Assembly: GCF_007997005.1 (NCBI RefSeq)
Contig: NZ_VOSL01000147.1
Location: forward strand, 31,568-95,567
Direction: 5' to 3'
DNA: 64,000 nt
Origin: Lujinxingia vulgaris
GTDB taxonomy: Bacteria > Myxococcota_A > Bradymonadia > Bradymonadales > Bradymonadaceae
Part shown: piece after piece, positions 25,068 through 34,056 of the stretch
Position numbering within the stretch: the first letter of the stretch is position 1
Layout: the number at the start of each line of letters is the position of its first letter
Made by a program: the position numbers and the translations under genes
Notes under the pieces: model-generated
The model's input: the letters and a program-made list of their open reading frames with translations, nothing else
Database searches by the model: none
What the model was told of the DNA's origin: nothing

Positions 25068-26561
25068 TCAGGGGCGCCACTCGATCTGAAACCCGATCAT
25101 GGGCCCGCCCTGGCTGACCTCGGCGTAGCAGGTTCGAGCCCCGGAGGGGGCGGGCTCACCGAGGGGCACTTCGGGGCCGCTGCCGCAATCCACCTCCCGG
25201 GTGCCGCGAAGTTGGGCGAGCCCGACCGTGGGCACAAAGAAGATCGACCCGTGGTCGCCGTTGCCGCGCGCCAGCACTTTGAGCCCTACTTCCCCGAAGG
25301 CATGGCCGGCAAAGCCGGCGCCGCCTCGCGCGACGATCCAGGAGGACTTCCCGATAGAGCCCGCCGGTACCTGCGCACCGCCGGCGGTGCCCCCGTAGCG
25401 GAAGGCGCCATCGTAAAGAAAGAAGTTATTTACGAGCTGAATGTGGATGCCGTCCAGCGCGCCCAGCCGAACTTTTTGGGAGATGGCAAACCCCAGCTCC
25501 GCGCCGAACCCACCGGTATCGCTGCCCCCACTCTGATACGCCGTGGAGTTGATGGTGGTCGTGCCCACACCGATGCCCACCTGGAAGGGGGTGGTGTCAT
25601 ACGAGACGATGGCCGTGCCGATCACGGCCAGCAGGTTGGCCGCACGCGAGAAGCCAATCGCCAGCGGATCGACAAGAACCTCGGCGGTCCAGGGGCCCTC
25701 AAACTGGTAGGCGGCCGAGGCTTCGCTCAATGAGCCCGCGCCCACAGTGCCCAGCGCCAGAAAGGGGCGCAGTGTAAAGCTCAGCCGGGCCAGCCCCGGG
25801 AGGCGCGGAGGAGTCAGCCGACTGGTCGTGCGCTCCCGGCTGGTAGGGCGGGCCAGCGCGCCGGCGGGCACGCGCTCGTTGATGCCCAGGTTGAGCTCGG
25901 CGCGGTTCTCGCTGAGCGAGTCGATGGGAGCAATTGCCAGAGTGCGCAGTCGCCGGGTGCTCTCAGTGGTGTCGCCCAGGCGCACGTTCTCGATCTCATA
26001 AAGTTCGAGAAGTTGGCCGTCCTCAAGGCCCTGTGCGCTGCCCATGTCGATGATGACGCTGCCGAAGTCGCTCTCCACGACCGTTGCGACGAACGCCTCA
26101 TCGGGGCCGGGTGATGCGGGGGGCGTCGGCCGCGGCGACACGGGGCCTTCTGGCGAGGTCGTGGAGCTGCCGGGTTGCGGAAGACCCGAGAGCAGGCTGG
26201 CCTCCTGGCGACGCGTGATCACCCAGACGTCATCATCCGCCGGCAGCAGCGCGTCGATAGGGCCGGCGGCGCGGCGAACCTCCCGACCCTCCTCGCCGAA
26301 GATCACCACGCGTTGGTCGGCGCACGCCAGCACCGGGCCCGGGTCCAGCATCAGACTGGCGACCACCTCACACCCCGCATCCCTGGCGAGCGAGGCGATG
26401 GTGTCGATCGCCTCCGTGGCGTCGGCCGGAGCGGTGTCCTGCGGCGAGAGTTCGGCCTCACTCGGCAAAGGGGGGGCTTGAGCGACGGCGCCGGGAAGGG
26501 CCAGCAGCGTCACAGCAATCGCGGCCATCAACGGCAGGGGCAGGGCAGGGCGCTTCAACAT
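25068..26561 (-). CDS. Hypothetical exported protein with C-terminal barrel-like domain
   Basis: The 497-residue product has a signal peptide ending LPGAVAQ and an N-terminal alpha/beta region with linkers rich in Pro and Ser. Residues about 155-235 form a small folded domain (DFGSVIIDMGSAQGLEDGQLLELYEIE) resembling domains of FlgT-like C-termini. The C-terminal 250 residues alternate strongly and are Gly/aromatic-rich, consistent with an outer-membrane barrel (RFPFLALGTVGAG-like strands). Family not recognised. No ribosome site more than GGAG-like was seen. It is followed by a convergent gene and preceded by the maeB terminator. Confidence 0.62.
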   Translation of the reverse strand: MLKRPALPLPLMAAIAVTLLALPGAVAQAPPLPSEAELSPQDTAPADATEAIDTIASLARDAGCEVVASLMLDPGPVLACADQRVVIFGEEGREVRRAAGPIDALLPADDDVWVITRRQEASLLSGLPQPGSSTTSPEGPVSPRPTPPASPGPDEAFVATVVESDFGSVIIDMGSAQGLEDGQLLELYEIENVRLGDTTESTRRLRTLAIAPIDSLSENRAELNLGINERVPAGALARPTSRERTTSRLTPPRLPGLARLSFTLRPFLALGTVGAGSLSEASAAYQFEGPWTAEVLVDPLAIGFSRAANLLAVIGTAIVSYDTTPFQVGIGVGTTTINSTAYQSGGSDTGGFGAELGFAISQKVRLGALDGIHIQLVNNFFLYDGAFRYGGTAGGAQVPAGSIGKSSWIVARGGAGFAGHAFGEVGLKVLARGNGDHGSIFFVPTVGLAQLRGTREVDCGSGPEVPLGEPAPSGARTCYAEVSQGGPMIGFQIEWRP

Positions 26562-26692
26562 CGGTGGGCTCCATCAACAGAGATTCGGGCATCCAGCGGG
26601 CTGCATCGTGTCGATGCGATCGTAATGACCGGTCACGCGGAGACAACGAGCGTGGGCCCTGCAAGCGTCGCGTTTCCTGCAAGAGTATGGCG

Positions 26693-26733
26693 CAAAAAAG
26701 TGCCCCGACAGCTCACGACGAGCTCTCGGGGCA
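26693..26733 (-). terminator. Rho-independent terminator of the malic enzyme gene
   Basis: On the minus strand TGCCCCGAGAGCTC-GTCGT-GAGCTGTCGGGGCA forms a 14-bp stem with one mismatch, followed by CTTTTTTG. It lies 24 bp after the maeB stop codon. Confidence 0.9.
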
Positions 26734-26756
26734 TCACCCCTCAGAAGGGAGTGCGC

Positions 26757-29051
26757 CTAGCGCTGAGCGCGTTCGCGCTCCAGCTGCTGGGCGTGCAGAA
26801 CGGTTACGACAGAAAGATGCACAATCGAGGGGACTGAGCACGCGAACTGCAACACATTCACCGGCCGTCGCATCCCCAGCAAGATGGGACCGATCACCTC
26901 GGCGCCCCCGAGCTGGTTGAGGAGCTTGTAGCCGATGTTGCTGGCGTTGAGGTCCGGGAAGATCAACACGTTAGCCTCACCCTCCAGGGTGGAGAACGCA
27001 AACTTGTCGGCTCGAAGATCGGCTTCGGTGGCAAACTCCAGCTGCATCTCACCGTCGACGTTGAGGTCGGGGCGCCGCGCCTTAATGATCCTCGTCGCCT
27101 CCGCCACACGCCTCGCGTCCGGGTGACGGCTCGCCCCGAAGTTCGTGTAACTGAGCATGGCCACCCGGGGCTCCAGGTCGAAGAGGCGAGCGGAGTCCGC
27201 CGTGGCGATGGCGACGTCGGCCAGGGTCTCGGCATCGGGCTCAATGTTCACCGTCGTATCGGCGAAGAGTTTGACCCCGCGGCGAGTGACCACGACGTGC
27301 ATGCCGGCGACGCGACTCTGACGCTCATCGACGCCGATGATCTGCAACGCAGGCTTGAGCGACTCGCGGTAGGGCCGCGTCACCCCCGAGACCACGCCGT
27401 CGGCCAGACCCTCGTGCACGAGCAGCATCGCGTAGGGCTCCGGGCTGCGCAGGTGGTTGCGCGCATCGGCAATCGTCACCCCTTTGCGCTGGCGCATCCG
27501 ATAATACACGTGGGCCAGCTCCTCAAAGCGCGGGTCGCGCTCGTTGTCGAGAAGTTCAATGCCCGTCAGGTCAATGTCGAGCTCGCGCGCTCGCGCTCGA
27601 ATCACCTCCACCGGCCCCAGCAGGATCGGGCAGGCGATGCCCTCATCGACGAGGATTTGAGCCGCTTTGATGATCTTATCTTCGGTGCCCTCCGGGAAGA
27701 CGATGCGCTTGGGGTCGCGCTTGGCGACATTGATCAGGCGGCGCATCAGGCCCTTCGAGACACCCTGGAGGCGCTCCAGCTCTTCGACGTACGCCGGCAG
27801 ATCAACGCTCTGGCGCGCCACACCCTCGGCCATCGCGGCCTCGGCGATGGCCGGAGAAAGACGCAGCAGCACGCGGGGATCGAAGGGTTTGGGAATGATG
27901 TATTCGGGCCCAAAGCGGATATGACTCTCGTCGTAGGCTTCCGAGACCACCTCCGGAACTTCTTCGCGCGCGAGTGCCGCCAGCGCATGCACCGCCGCCA
28001 GCTTCATCGACTCGGTGATGCGCCGGGCGCCGACGTCGAGCGCGCCGCGGAAGATGAAGGGAAAGCCCAACACGTTGTTGACCTGGTTGGGATAATCGCT
28101 GCGCCCGGTGGCCATGATCGCGTCGTCGCGCACGGCCATCACCTCCGGGTAGGCGATCTCGGGGTCCGGGTTGGCCAGCGCAAAGATGATGGGGCGCTCG
28201 GCCATCGATGCGACCATCTCACGGGAGACGATGCCGCCGGCCGCCAGCCCGACAAAGACGTCCGCGTCGACCATCACCTCCGCCAGGGTGCGCTGCTCGG
28301 TCGTGCGGGCGAAGTAGCCTTTGTAGGGGTCCATGTCGACCTCTCGCCCCTCAAAGATCACGCCGTGGATATCCACCATGGTGATGTGGTCGCGCTTGAC
28401 CCCGAGCGACTCATAAAGCCGCGCACAGGCCACCGCGCCAGCGCCTGCGCCGGCGAAGACCACCCGCACCTCTTCGATCTCTTTTTTCTGCAGCGCCAGC
28501 GCGTTGATCAGCGCCGCCCCGGTGATGATCGCCGTGCCGTGCTGATCATCGTGAAAGACCGGGATGTCGAGCTCATCGCGCAGCCGCTCCTCGATCGCAA
28601 AGCAATGCGGCGCGGCGATGTCTTCGAGGTTGATGCCGCCGAAGGTCGGCTCCAGCGCTTTGACGCAGCGAGCAAACGCGTCCGGATCGCGTTCGTCGAG
28701 CTCGATATCGAAGGCGTCGATGCCCGCAAGCACCTTAAACAGGACCGCTTTCCCCTCCATGACCGGTTTGCTGGCCAGCGCGCCGATGTCGCCCAGCCCC
28801 AGGGTCGCGGTGCCGTTGGTGATGATGCCCACCAGGTTTTTGCGGTTGGTGTAGCGAAAGGCTGCCTGCGGATCGGCGGCGATCTCGCGACAGGGCTCAG
28901 CCACCCCCGGGCTGTACGCCAGCGCCAGATCCCGCTGGGTGGAGAGGGGCTTGGTGGGCAGGACCTCCACTTTCCCGGGGCGAGGAAACTCGTGGTAGTC
29001 GAGCGCGTCTTTGCGGCGGATGGGGCCGTCGTGCTTGGAGTTGACGGTCAT
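26757..29051 (-). CDS. maeB: NADP-type malic enzyme with phosphotransacetylase-like domain (MaeB)
   Basis: The 764-residue protein joins a malic enzyme (about 1-425) to a phosphotransacetylase-like domain (about 435-764). The malic part has GVAEPC, NGTATLGLGDIG, VFHDDQHGTA and the nucleotide loop AGAGAGAVAC; the Pta-like part has PEGTEDKIIKAAQIL and VSGVTRPYRES. MaeB decarboxylates malate to pyruvate using NADP; the C-terminal domain is regulatory, binding acetyl-CoA, and lacks Pta activity in characterised members. The start at 29051 fits family alignment (VNSKHDGPIRRKDALDYHEFP); an upstream in-frame start adds only a Pro/Ser-rich segment. Long plus-strand ORFs across it are shadows. Cytosolic. 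Confidence 0.93.
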   Translation of the reverse strand: MTVNSKHDGPIRRKDALDYHEFPRPGKVEVLPTKPLSTQRDLALAYSPGVAEPCREIAADPQAAFRYTNRKNLVGIITNGTATLGLGDIGALASKPVMEGKAVLFKVLAGIDAFDIELDERDPDAFARCVKALEPTFGGINLEDIAAPHCFAIEERLRDELDIPVFHDDQHGTAIITGAALINALALQKKEIEEVRVVFAGAGAGAVACARLYESLGVKRDHITMVDIHGVIFEGREVDMDPYKGYFARTTEQRTLAEVMVDADVFVGLAAGGIVSREMVASMAERPIIFALANPDPEIAYPEVMAVRDDAIMATGRSDYPNQVNNVLGFPFIFRGALDVGARRITESMKLAAVHALAALAREEVPEVVSEAYDESHIRFGPEYIIPKPFDPRVLLRLSPAIAEAAMAEGVARQSVDLPAYVEELERLQGVSKGLMRRLINVAKRDPKRIVFPEGTEDKIIKAAQILVDEGIACPILLGPVEVIRARARELDIDLTGIELLDNERDPRFEELAHVYYRMRQRKGVTIADARNHLRSPEPYAMLLVHEGLADGVVSGVTRPYRESLKPALQIIGVDERQSRVAGMHVVVTRRGVKLFADTTVNIEPDAETLADVAIATADSARLFDLEPRVAMLSYTNFGASRHPDARRVAEATRIIKARRPDLNVDGEMQLEFATEADLRADKFAFSTLEGEANVLIFPDLNASNIGYKLLNQLGGAEVIGPILLGMRRPVNVLQFACSVPSIVHLSVVTVLHAQQLERERAQR

Positions 29052-29095
29052 GGGGGAGGGACTCCGAGAGGGGGGAGGTCTGGCGAGGGCGCCCC

Positions 29096-29770
29096 TCACC
29101 AGCCTAAAAGATCGTCGAGGTCGGCCAGGGCCTGGGTGACGTCAAAACGGGAGAGGCCGCGTCGTCGGAGCTCGATGTCGTCGAGCGTCCGCAGACGTTG
29201 ATAATAGCTTCGGGCACGTTGGCCAAGGCGCGCACGCTCCGGGGCGTCGTCGGCCAGAAGCTCCAGAGCATGAAAAAGCGTGTCCTCGGCGCGATCGTCG
29301 ATGCGATGCTCGGCGTAGAAGTCAAAGAGCTCGACGTAGGCTCGCGCAACTTCGTCAGGCTGCAACCCGAGGGCTGCGACCGGGTGCACGAGCAGCCGAT
29401 GCAGGTGGTGTGCTGCGTAGCGGTCTTCGTCGTCGAGGCGCTCGCGCACCGTCTGGCGCAACATCGAAAACGCCAGCGCCGCGCTGTGGGCTGCGGCACC
29501 GGCCTTCCCCAGATCATGGAGCATCGCCGCGCGCAACGTGAACAACCGTCCCAGCGAGGCGACAAGCGGCGAGTCGAGCGCGCGAAGATCGTCGTAGCTC
29601 AGCGTGTGGATGAGCTCGGGGCGCGTGTGCAGATGTTCGGCCAGAGTCTGGTCGAGCGCCGCCAGCGCCATCGCGTCGTCCGAGGTCTCGGTGCGCGCGC
29701 CGGCGACGCGTTTGTACGCTCGGGAGAGCGCCTCCAGCGCGCGCATCAGATGTTCGTTCTTTACGATCAT
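29096..29770 (-). CDS. Helical protein resembling DUF6483
   Basis: The 224-residue soluble protein is almost entirely alpha-helical and starts with EHLMRALEALSRAYKRVAG, then a segment of helices similar to the DUF6483 family (a short helix followed by TPR-like repeats). Assignment is tentative. Features include LHDLGKAGAAAHSAALAF, LDDEDRYAAHHLHRLLVHP and a C-terminal acidic DLDDLLGW. No clear Shine-Dalgarno sequence precedes the ATG. It is transcribed upstream of maeB with a 44-bp gap and probably shares its transcript. Confidence 0.6.
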   Translation of the reverse strand: MIVKNEHLMRALEALSRAYKRVAGARTETSDDAMALAALDQTLAEHLHTRPELIHTLSYDDLRALDSPLVASLGRLFTLRAAMLHDLGKAGAAAHSAALAFSMLRQTVRERLDDEDRYAAHHLHRLLVHPVAALGLQPDEVARAYVELFDFYAEHRIDDRAEDTLFHALELLADDAPERARLGQRARSYYQRLRTLDDIELRRRGLSRFDVTQALADLDDLLGW

Positions 29771-29828
29771 GGCAGCAGATTAAGTCTCATACAGGCACGC
29801 ATATGCCGCGGGGCGGACATCCCACCTC

Positions 29829-30038
29829 TCAGCTCTCCCGGGGGTCATAACCCAGGAGTTGGTCGGCGATTTCACCCGCGCTGAGCTCGTCGTCTTCGAT
29901 GATCGTCAGTGCGTCAGCATCGCTCATCGAGAGCTCCAGAGTGGTGATGAGACGTTCGACCTCGCCAGGCTCAAGCTCTCCACGATCGAGCTCGTCGAGC
30001 ATCATGATCAGTTGTTCACGGCTGACACGTCGTTTCAT
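29829..30038 (-). CDS. Small acidic hypothetical protein, 69 aa
   Basis: The ATG at 30038 follows CAGGGAGCGCACC. The product MKRRVSREQLIMMLDELDRG... is a short, helical, acidic protein with DAD/EDDE stretches in its second half. It has no signal peptide or Cys. Function unknown. A longer in-frame ORF (29829-30077) adds 13 residues without a ribosome site. It is preceded by the small membrane-protein gene on the same strand. Confidence 0.55.
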   Translation of the reverse strand: MKRRVSREQLIMMLDELDRGELEPGEVERLITTLELSMSDADALTIIEDDELSAGEIADQLLGYDPRES

Positions 30039-30114
30039 GGTGCGCTCCCTGAGATGAAGGTTCAAAGGAAACTGCAATCAGAGAGTGATAAGCACCCTTT
30101 TACCTTCCGACAGC

Positions 30115-30435
30115 TCAGCGGGCGCTCTCAACCTGCGGAAGTGTCGCCCGCATACACGCCATGTACACGTCGCGGTCATGGTCGAGGGCGAAGTCGCCGG
30201 TCTCATTCATGACCATCGCCTCGTTAAAGCAGGGGCGGTGATGGCTGCCGATGGCGTCGGCACACACGCTCTCCTCGAACTGCCCGACGCAACGTCGCTC
30301 AAAGTAGTGGGCGAACTCATGAGCGACCTGCGGGTCGTAGGGAGGGCTCTCCACAAAGTTGACGTAGGACCACGCGGCGACGCCGCCGACGATGACCAGG
30401 GCGATAGCGATTACAATGAGCTTGGAACGTTGCAC
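30115..30435 (-). CDS. Small membrane-anchored Cys-containing protein
   Basis: The 106-residue product starts with a GTG after GAGG and has one N-terminal transmembrane helix (about 6-25), leaving a domain of about 75 residues probably on the periplasmic side. That domain contains four cysteines (RRCVGQ, ESVCAD, RPCFNE, YMACMR) and HEFAHYFE, so it could form disulphides. No family recognised. The next gene on the same strand (30038) starts 77 bp downstream. Its own start overlaps the doubtful ORF ending at 30411 by 25 bp. Confidence 0.6.
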   Translation of the reverse strand: MQRSKLIVIAIALVIVGGVAAWSYVNFVESPPYDPQVAHEFAHYFERRCVGQFEESVCADAIGSHHRPCFNEAMVMNETGDFALDHDRDVYMACMRATLPQVESAR

Positions 30436-30767
30436 GGCACCCTCAGGACTTCGGGGGGAGGCCAGGACGCCTCGGGAAAGGAACTCGACATGTAGGCAAT
30501 TTTACGGGTATGAACAACCAACATATCCGATGGCCCGATGGGCCTGACCCGGCGGTAAGATCGCGCGACGCGCTGCGTCAACAGAAGACGTTGAAAGTTC
30601 GCGTTGGAGGTGTCATACTCCATCACGTTCATGGCAATTTGCTTACGCGAGTTCTTACCGAGCTTTCGGAGCCCCGGCGTGACGTCGAGGTCTGGCAGCA
30701 GGGGGAGGGTTTCAAGGGGGCTGTTGGTATGAACACCAGAGCGATTTTTGTTTTGAGGTGAGGGCAT
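30411..30767 (-). CDS. Doubtful small ORF (118 aa)
   Basis: An ATG at 30767 opens a 118-codon frame. The central part (LGKNSRKQIAMNVMEYDTS, NANFQRLLLTQRVARSYRR) is basic and looks protein-like with good third-position GC. The start and C-terminus are poor, no clear ribosome site is present, and a plus-strand ORF of 83 codons occupies the same DNA. The ORF overlaps the start of the small membrane-protein gene by 25 bp, which could indicate coupling. If it is not coding, the roughly 330 bp up to the cold-shock gene leader hold no recognised feature. Confidence 0.25.
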   Translation of the reverse strand: MPSPQNKNRSGVHTNSPLETLPLLPDLDVTPGLRKLGKNSRKQIAMNVMEYDTSNANFQRLLLTQRVARSYRRVRPIGPSDMLVVHTRKIAYMSSSFPEASWPPPEVLRVPCNVPSSL

Positions 30768-30952
30768 GTAAGGCGCTCGCCGGTCGCTCGAGATCCACGT
30801 CGTCGACGCGTAGTACCCCCACCGGGGGCGTCGTTCGGATTTTCCCATCACGGCATGGTGCGTGGTGGGTTAGTTAGGACCGGGGAGGTCCCGGGTTGTC
30901 TTTGTCAGGCGACGGTCAAAGGCAGCGCAGATCATGTTTCAGGAGTAAGGCA
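30768..30952 (+). promoter_or_regulatory. Probable 5' leader of cold-shock gene
   Basis: The 185 bp before the cold-shock start are non-coding and contain two small GC hairpins: CCCCC-ACC-GGGGG at 30816-30828, and CCGGG-GAGGT-CCCGG at 30880-30894. Cold-shock genes commonly have long structured leaders that control translation with temperature. No promoter element is clear, and folding is only by inspection. Confidence 0.3.
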
Positions 30953-31159
30953 ATGAAGATTCAAGGTACGGTCAAGTGGTTCAATGCGGACAAAGGCTAC
31001 GGTTTCCTCACCCAGCCTGATGGCGAAGATGTTTTCTGCCACTTCAGCGCGATTCAGTCCTCGGGCTTCAAGACCCTTCGCGAAGATCAGCGCGTTGAGT
31101 TTGAAGTTGAGCAGGGCCCCAAGGGTCTTCAGGCGGTCAACGTTGTGCCGCTTGACTAA
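30953..31159 (+). CDS. Cold-shock protein (CspA family)
   Basis: The 68-residue protein is one cold-shock domain with both RNA-binding motifs, [11 protein letters not shown] (RNP1) and [10 protein letters not shown] (RNP2). These proteins bind single-stranded RNA and DNA and act as RNA chaperones in the cytosol. The start follows AGGAGTAAGG. The CHFSAIQ segment with Cys in place of the usual Val is shared with the second cold-shock protein at 32089-32301, and the last 33 residues of the two differ at only four positions. A strong terminator follows the gene after 21 bp. Confidence 0.93.
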   Translation: MKIQGTVKWFNADKGYGFLTQPDGEDVFCHFSAIQSSGFKTLREDQRVEFEVEQGPKGLQAVNVVPLD

Positions 31160-31180
31160 GGTCTCCACGACTTAGAATAG

Positions 31181-31214
31181 AACCCCGGCGTCGCGAGACG
31201 TCGGGGTTTTTTTT
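31181..31214 (+). terminator. Rho-independent terminator of cold-shock gene
   Basis: AACCCCGGCGTC-GCGA-GACGTCGGGG forms a stem (one G-T pair) followed by eight T. It separates the cold-shock gene from the next start. Confidence 0.9.
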
Positions 31215-31245
31215 ATGATCCTCAGGATGTCCTCAGGAGGTAACG

Positions 31246-31911
31246 ATGGGCTTGCGAGCGGTGGTCGGGGCGGTGGGGATCGTGGTGTCGGTGATGGCGG
31301 TGGGCTGCGCAGCCAGCCAGAACGACGCGCCGGTGACACGTTATGTGGAGGTTGAGGGGGGCCTGGGCGCTACGGTCGCCGAGGGGGATTGGGAGTGGGC
31401 CAGAAGCTCTCGCCATGTGCGCTGCGGTGGCGATGACATCCGCATTGATGATCTCGGCGCGAACGTGGAGGAAGCTCAGGCGGTGTCGAGCTGGTCGTCG
31501 GTCGTTGCCGACCGCGGTGAGCGTTGCGGCGACGATTATGAGACGGCGCTCTTTCGCCTGGCCAACTGCGAGCGCCGCGAACGCGGATTAAGCGAGCTCT
31601 CCTGCGATATGCGCCTGGTTGCGCTGGGCCGCCAGCACAGCGCCGATATGCGCGATCGCGACTATTTCTCGCACGTCAACCCCCAGGGGCAGGGGCCCTT
31701 CGAGCGCATGGACGCGGTAGGGCTCGCCTACCGCGCGGCCGCCGAGAACATCGGGCTGGCGCCGACCGTGGCGCATGCCCACCGCGGATGGATGGACTCC
31801 GACGGACATCGACAGAACGTGCTGCGCGAGGGGCTGACCCACTACGGCGTCGGCATCGTCGCCAGCGAGCGGGGCTACTTCAAGACGGCGCTCTTTATGG
31901 CCCAGCCCTGA
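31246..31911 (+). CDS. CAP/SCP-domain lipoprotein (YkwD-like)
   Basis: The 221-residue lipoprotein (lipobox MAVGC, Cys21) has a disordered-looking spacer to about residue 95, then a CAP domain. It carries the active-site-like residues in LGRQHSADM, HVNPQGQGPF, AAAENIG and GWMDSDGHRQNVL. The YkwD/SCP family is found in bacteria and eukaryotes; in bacteria some members are exported and of unknown function. The ATG follows a strong AGGAGGTAACG site. The gene lies between convergent cold-shock genes and is monocistronic. Family membership is clear, biochemical activity is not. Confidence 0.87.
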   Translation: MGLRAVVGAVGIVVSVMAVGCAASQNDAPVTRYVEVEGGLGATVAEGDWEWARSSRHVRCGGDDIRIDDLGANVEEAQAVSSWSSVVADRGERCGDDYETALFRLANCERRERGLSELSCDMRLVALGRQHSADMRDRDYFSHVNPQGQGPFERMDAVGLAYRAAAENIGLAPTVAHAHRGWMDSDGHRQNVLREGLTHYGVGIVASERGYFKTALFMAQP

Positions 31912-31976
31912 CCCGGGTGTCGTGACGAACAGCGGGGACCACCGGAGAGGGGGGCCTGACGGTTCACAGGTACCAA

Positions 31977-31988
31977 GGGGGGGGGGGG
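31977..31988 (+). repeat. Homopolymer G12 tract
   Basis: Twelve consecutive G lie in the 119-bp gap between the CAP lipoprotein stop and the terminator of the minus-strand cold-shock gene. The tract is intergenic at a convergent junction and does not alter a reading frame. Confidence 0.9.
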
Positions 31989-32030
31989 ATTTACATAATA
32001 ATTTTTATCGAGTCGACGATGTGTAGACAC

Positions 32031-32062
32031 AAAAAAAACCGCGAAGCCGAAACTCCGCGGTT
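32031..32062 (-). terminator. Rho-independent terminator of second cold-shock gene
   Basis: On the minus strand AACCGCGGAG-TTTCGG-CTTCGCGGTT has a 10-bp stem (one G-T pair) and then eight T. It lies 26 bp after the stop codon at 32089. Confidence 0.92.
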
Positions 32063-32088
32063 GATAGACCGATACTTTCTAAGTCGGA

Positions 32089-32301
32089 TCAGTCAAGGGG
32101 GATGACGTTCACAGCCTGCAGGCCTTTGGGGCCTTGCTCGACTTCGAACTCCACCTGCTGGTCTTCACGCAGGGTCTTGAATCCCGAGGTCTGGATGGCG
32201 CTGAAGTGACAGAACACATCTTCACCATTGGGCTGGCTGATGAAGCCGAAGCCTTTTTGTTCGCTGAACCACTTCACTGAACCGACGAGACGTTGTGCCA
32301 T
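32089..32301 (-). CDS. Cold-shock protein (CspA family)
   Basis: The 70-residue protein is a single cold-shock domain with [11 protein letters not shown] and [10 protein letters not shown]. It differs from the protein at 30953-31159 mainly in the first half, and the C-terminal half is nearly identical. The start at 32301 follows CAGGAGAAAGC; the long upstream in-frame extension is not a real N-terminus. The 271 bp upstream, up to the lysyl-oxidase-like gene, contain no ORF and probably form a long regulated leader. The gene converges on the CAP lipoprotein gene, so the two cold-shock genes face one another. Confidence 0.93.
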   Translation of the reverse strand: MAQRLVGSVKWFSEQKGFGFISQPNGEDVFCHFSAIQTSGFKTLREDQQVEFEVEQGPKGLQAVNVIPLD

Positions 32302-32572
32302 GTTGCTTTCTCCTGTGGTGGTGGCCTCAAAGTTTGGGAGGTCGCCACCTGTCGCGTCACCCCTGGCAACGCGTGCCCATCTAAAGATGTGGGCTGTGGG
32401 TATGAATCGAGCGACGATGAGCCGTGGACATCGCTTAAACGCGATGACACATCCCTCCAGGGGAGGGGCGAAGCTACAAACACGAGCAACTTCGAGGGGA
32501 CACCACCGTCGAGGCCTTCCTACGTGATGCCGGAGGGAATGGCAAGGACGAACCTCAGAAGAGGTCAGGGTG

Positions 32573-33892
32573 TCAGGGGCGACGCACCGCCAGATTGTCA
32601 ATGAAGCGCAGGTAGTCCGGACACATCTCCTGCTCTTCGTCGTCAAAGCTAGACTCCGGCCCGCTGCAGTCAATGCGACTCAAGGGAGAGTCGCAGAGCG
32701 CAGGCAGGTCGAGAGGACGCGCAAGTACTTTGCTGGCGCGGTTGTTGGTCGTGTTGAGCTCGGTGAGCTTGCCCTGCGGGTCGACGCTGGCCTCCACGAT
32801 CACCTGCGCAGGCAAGGCGTCCATCGCATCGGCATCCCCGACGATGACAACCTGACCTTCGAGCAGGGCGTGGTAGACGTCTTTCCACCCCGGGGAGAGC
32901 CCCTGCTCGACGCTGTCGCAGGTGGGGGGCTCCGGATAACGCTGAAAGCCCGCATAATGCTGGCGGATCTCGGCGTCGAAAGGCTCCAGGTCCATGATGC
33001 AGAAGGAGAGCTTGGTGCCCTGTGCCAGCGAGCAGCCCTCGGGGCGCGGGCCCGGGGTGTCGCACTCGGCGGTGGGTTGAATCAGCTCGAGCGCCAGCCA
33101 GTCTTTGAAATGAATGTGGTTATGCCCCGGGTGAAGCTCGAAGGCGTCCTGGCCCAGGTCGAGCTCGTCCTGGCCCCCCTGATGACGGTCGATCTTCTGC
33201 ACCACCTGCGCTTGCTCCGGGTCATCTTCCAGGCCAAATCCTCGCCCCTCCAGGTGCAGCGGGCCGGTGCCCACGTTGGCCGTGCTCGCCCCGACACGCA
33301 GACCGAAGAGGGGAGGGCCGGAGGGCATGATCGCGCATTGCCAGAGGTTATCTTCGAACTCGCGCACGTCGACGATGATGTCGGGCAAGAGCTGGTAGTC
33401 GCCCTCACGCGGCCAGAGCGCGAAGTCTTCGCGGCGGCAGGGCCCGCCGGCGCTCTCGACGGCCTGTGAGGTGCAGAGGTCGAAGGTGCATTGCTCGTTG
33501 TAGCCGTCGTGAAAGCGGTAGAAGATCCCGGGCCGGTAGTCCGGGTGGTCGATGCGCACGCGGTACCACTGCCCCGGGCTCAGCGTCGACTCCGGGTCAA
33601 CCAGGCAGGGGCCGGCGCCGCCGAGCCCGAAGTTTGCCCCGTTGAGGCGGGCTTGAGCGCTGCGCGCGAAGTGGTCCGGCTGCTCGCGCCGAAGATCGCG
33701 GGGCCACTCCCAGCTATAACCCGTGGATTCGGGCGGCGGCCAGGCGTAGAGCCGGAGCTCGGCGCCGGGGACCGGCGAGGAGGTCAGGGCGTCTTCGACG
33801 CTCCCGGACGTGCATGCGCTCAGGTGCAGCACCGACAGCGCCAGCAATAGCGCCGAGCACCACAGCCGGACTCGATTCGACGCGTGGTTCAT
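32573..33892 (-). CDS. Lysyl-oxidase-like copper lipoprotein
   Basis: The 439-residue lipoprotein (lipobox LSAC, Cys27) resembles the lysyl oxidase catalytic domain between about residues 165 and 390. The copper-binding His-x-His-x-His is [10 protein letters not shown] (His257/259/261). Lys294 in [10 protein letters not shown] and Tyr340 in [10 protein letters not shown] align with the Lys and Tyr that form the LTQ cofactor of human LOX, and NTTNN aligns with its C-terminal motif. LOX enzymes oxidise primary amines, such as lysine side chains, to aldehydes. The bacterial protein should act on the cell surface or in the periplasm. A GGGGGGAAG ribosome site precedes the ATG. Monocistronic. Confidence 0.78.
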   Translation of the reverse strand: MNHASNRVRLWCSALLLALSVLHLSACTSGSVEDALTSSPVPGAELRLYAWPPPESTGYSWEWPRDLRREQPDHFARSAQARLNGANFGLGGAGPCLVDPESTLSPGQWYRVRIDHPDYRPGIFYRFHDGYNEQCTFDLCTSQAVESAGGPCRREDFALWPREGDYQLLPDIIVDVREFEDNLWQCAIMPSGPPLFGLRVGASTANVGTGPLHLEGRGFGLEDDPEQAQVVQKIDRHQGGQDELDLGQDAFELHPGHNHIHFKDWLALELIQPTAECDTPGPRPEGCSLAQGTKLSFCIMDLEPFDAEIRQHYAGFQRYPEPPTCDSVEQGLSPGWKDVYHALLEGQVVIVGDADAMDALPAQVIVEASVDPQGKLTELNTTNNRASKVLARPLDLPALCDSPLSRIDCSGPESSFDDEEQEMCPDYLRFIDNLAVRRP

Positions 33893-34056
33893 CTTCCCCC
33901 CGTGTGCGCAGAGGGCGCCGTGCGCAGCGCCCGGCGTGCCCCCTGATTTCTTGGATCGCGTTCAGGTAGAGCGTAAACATAAAGTCGCCATCGACCAGGG
34001 CCTCGCTGCGCGATCCTGGCGAAGCATTCACCCGAAGACCTACCCGGAGTAACGCC

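Noticed and set aside
27123..29201. A 692-codon plus-strand ORF over the malic enzyme
   Set aside because: It is antisense to a clearly conserved MaeB protein. The product has the His/Arg-rich composition of a shadow ORF.
30510..30761. An 83-codon plus-strand ORF
   Set aside because: It has no ribosome site and competes with a minus-strand candidate; neither is convincing.
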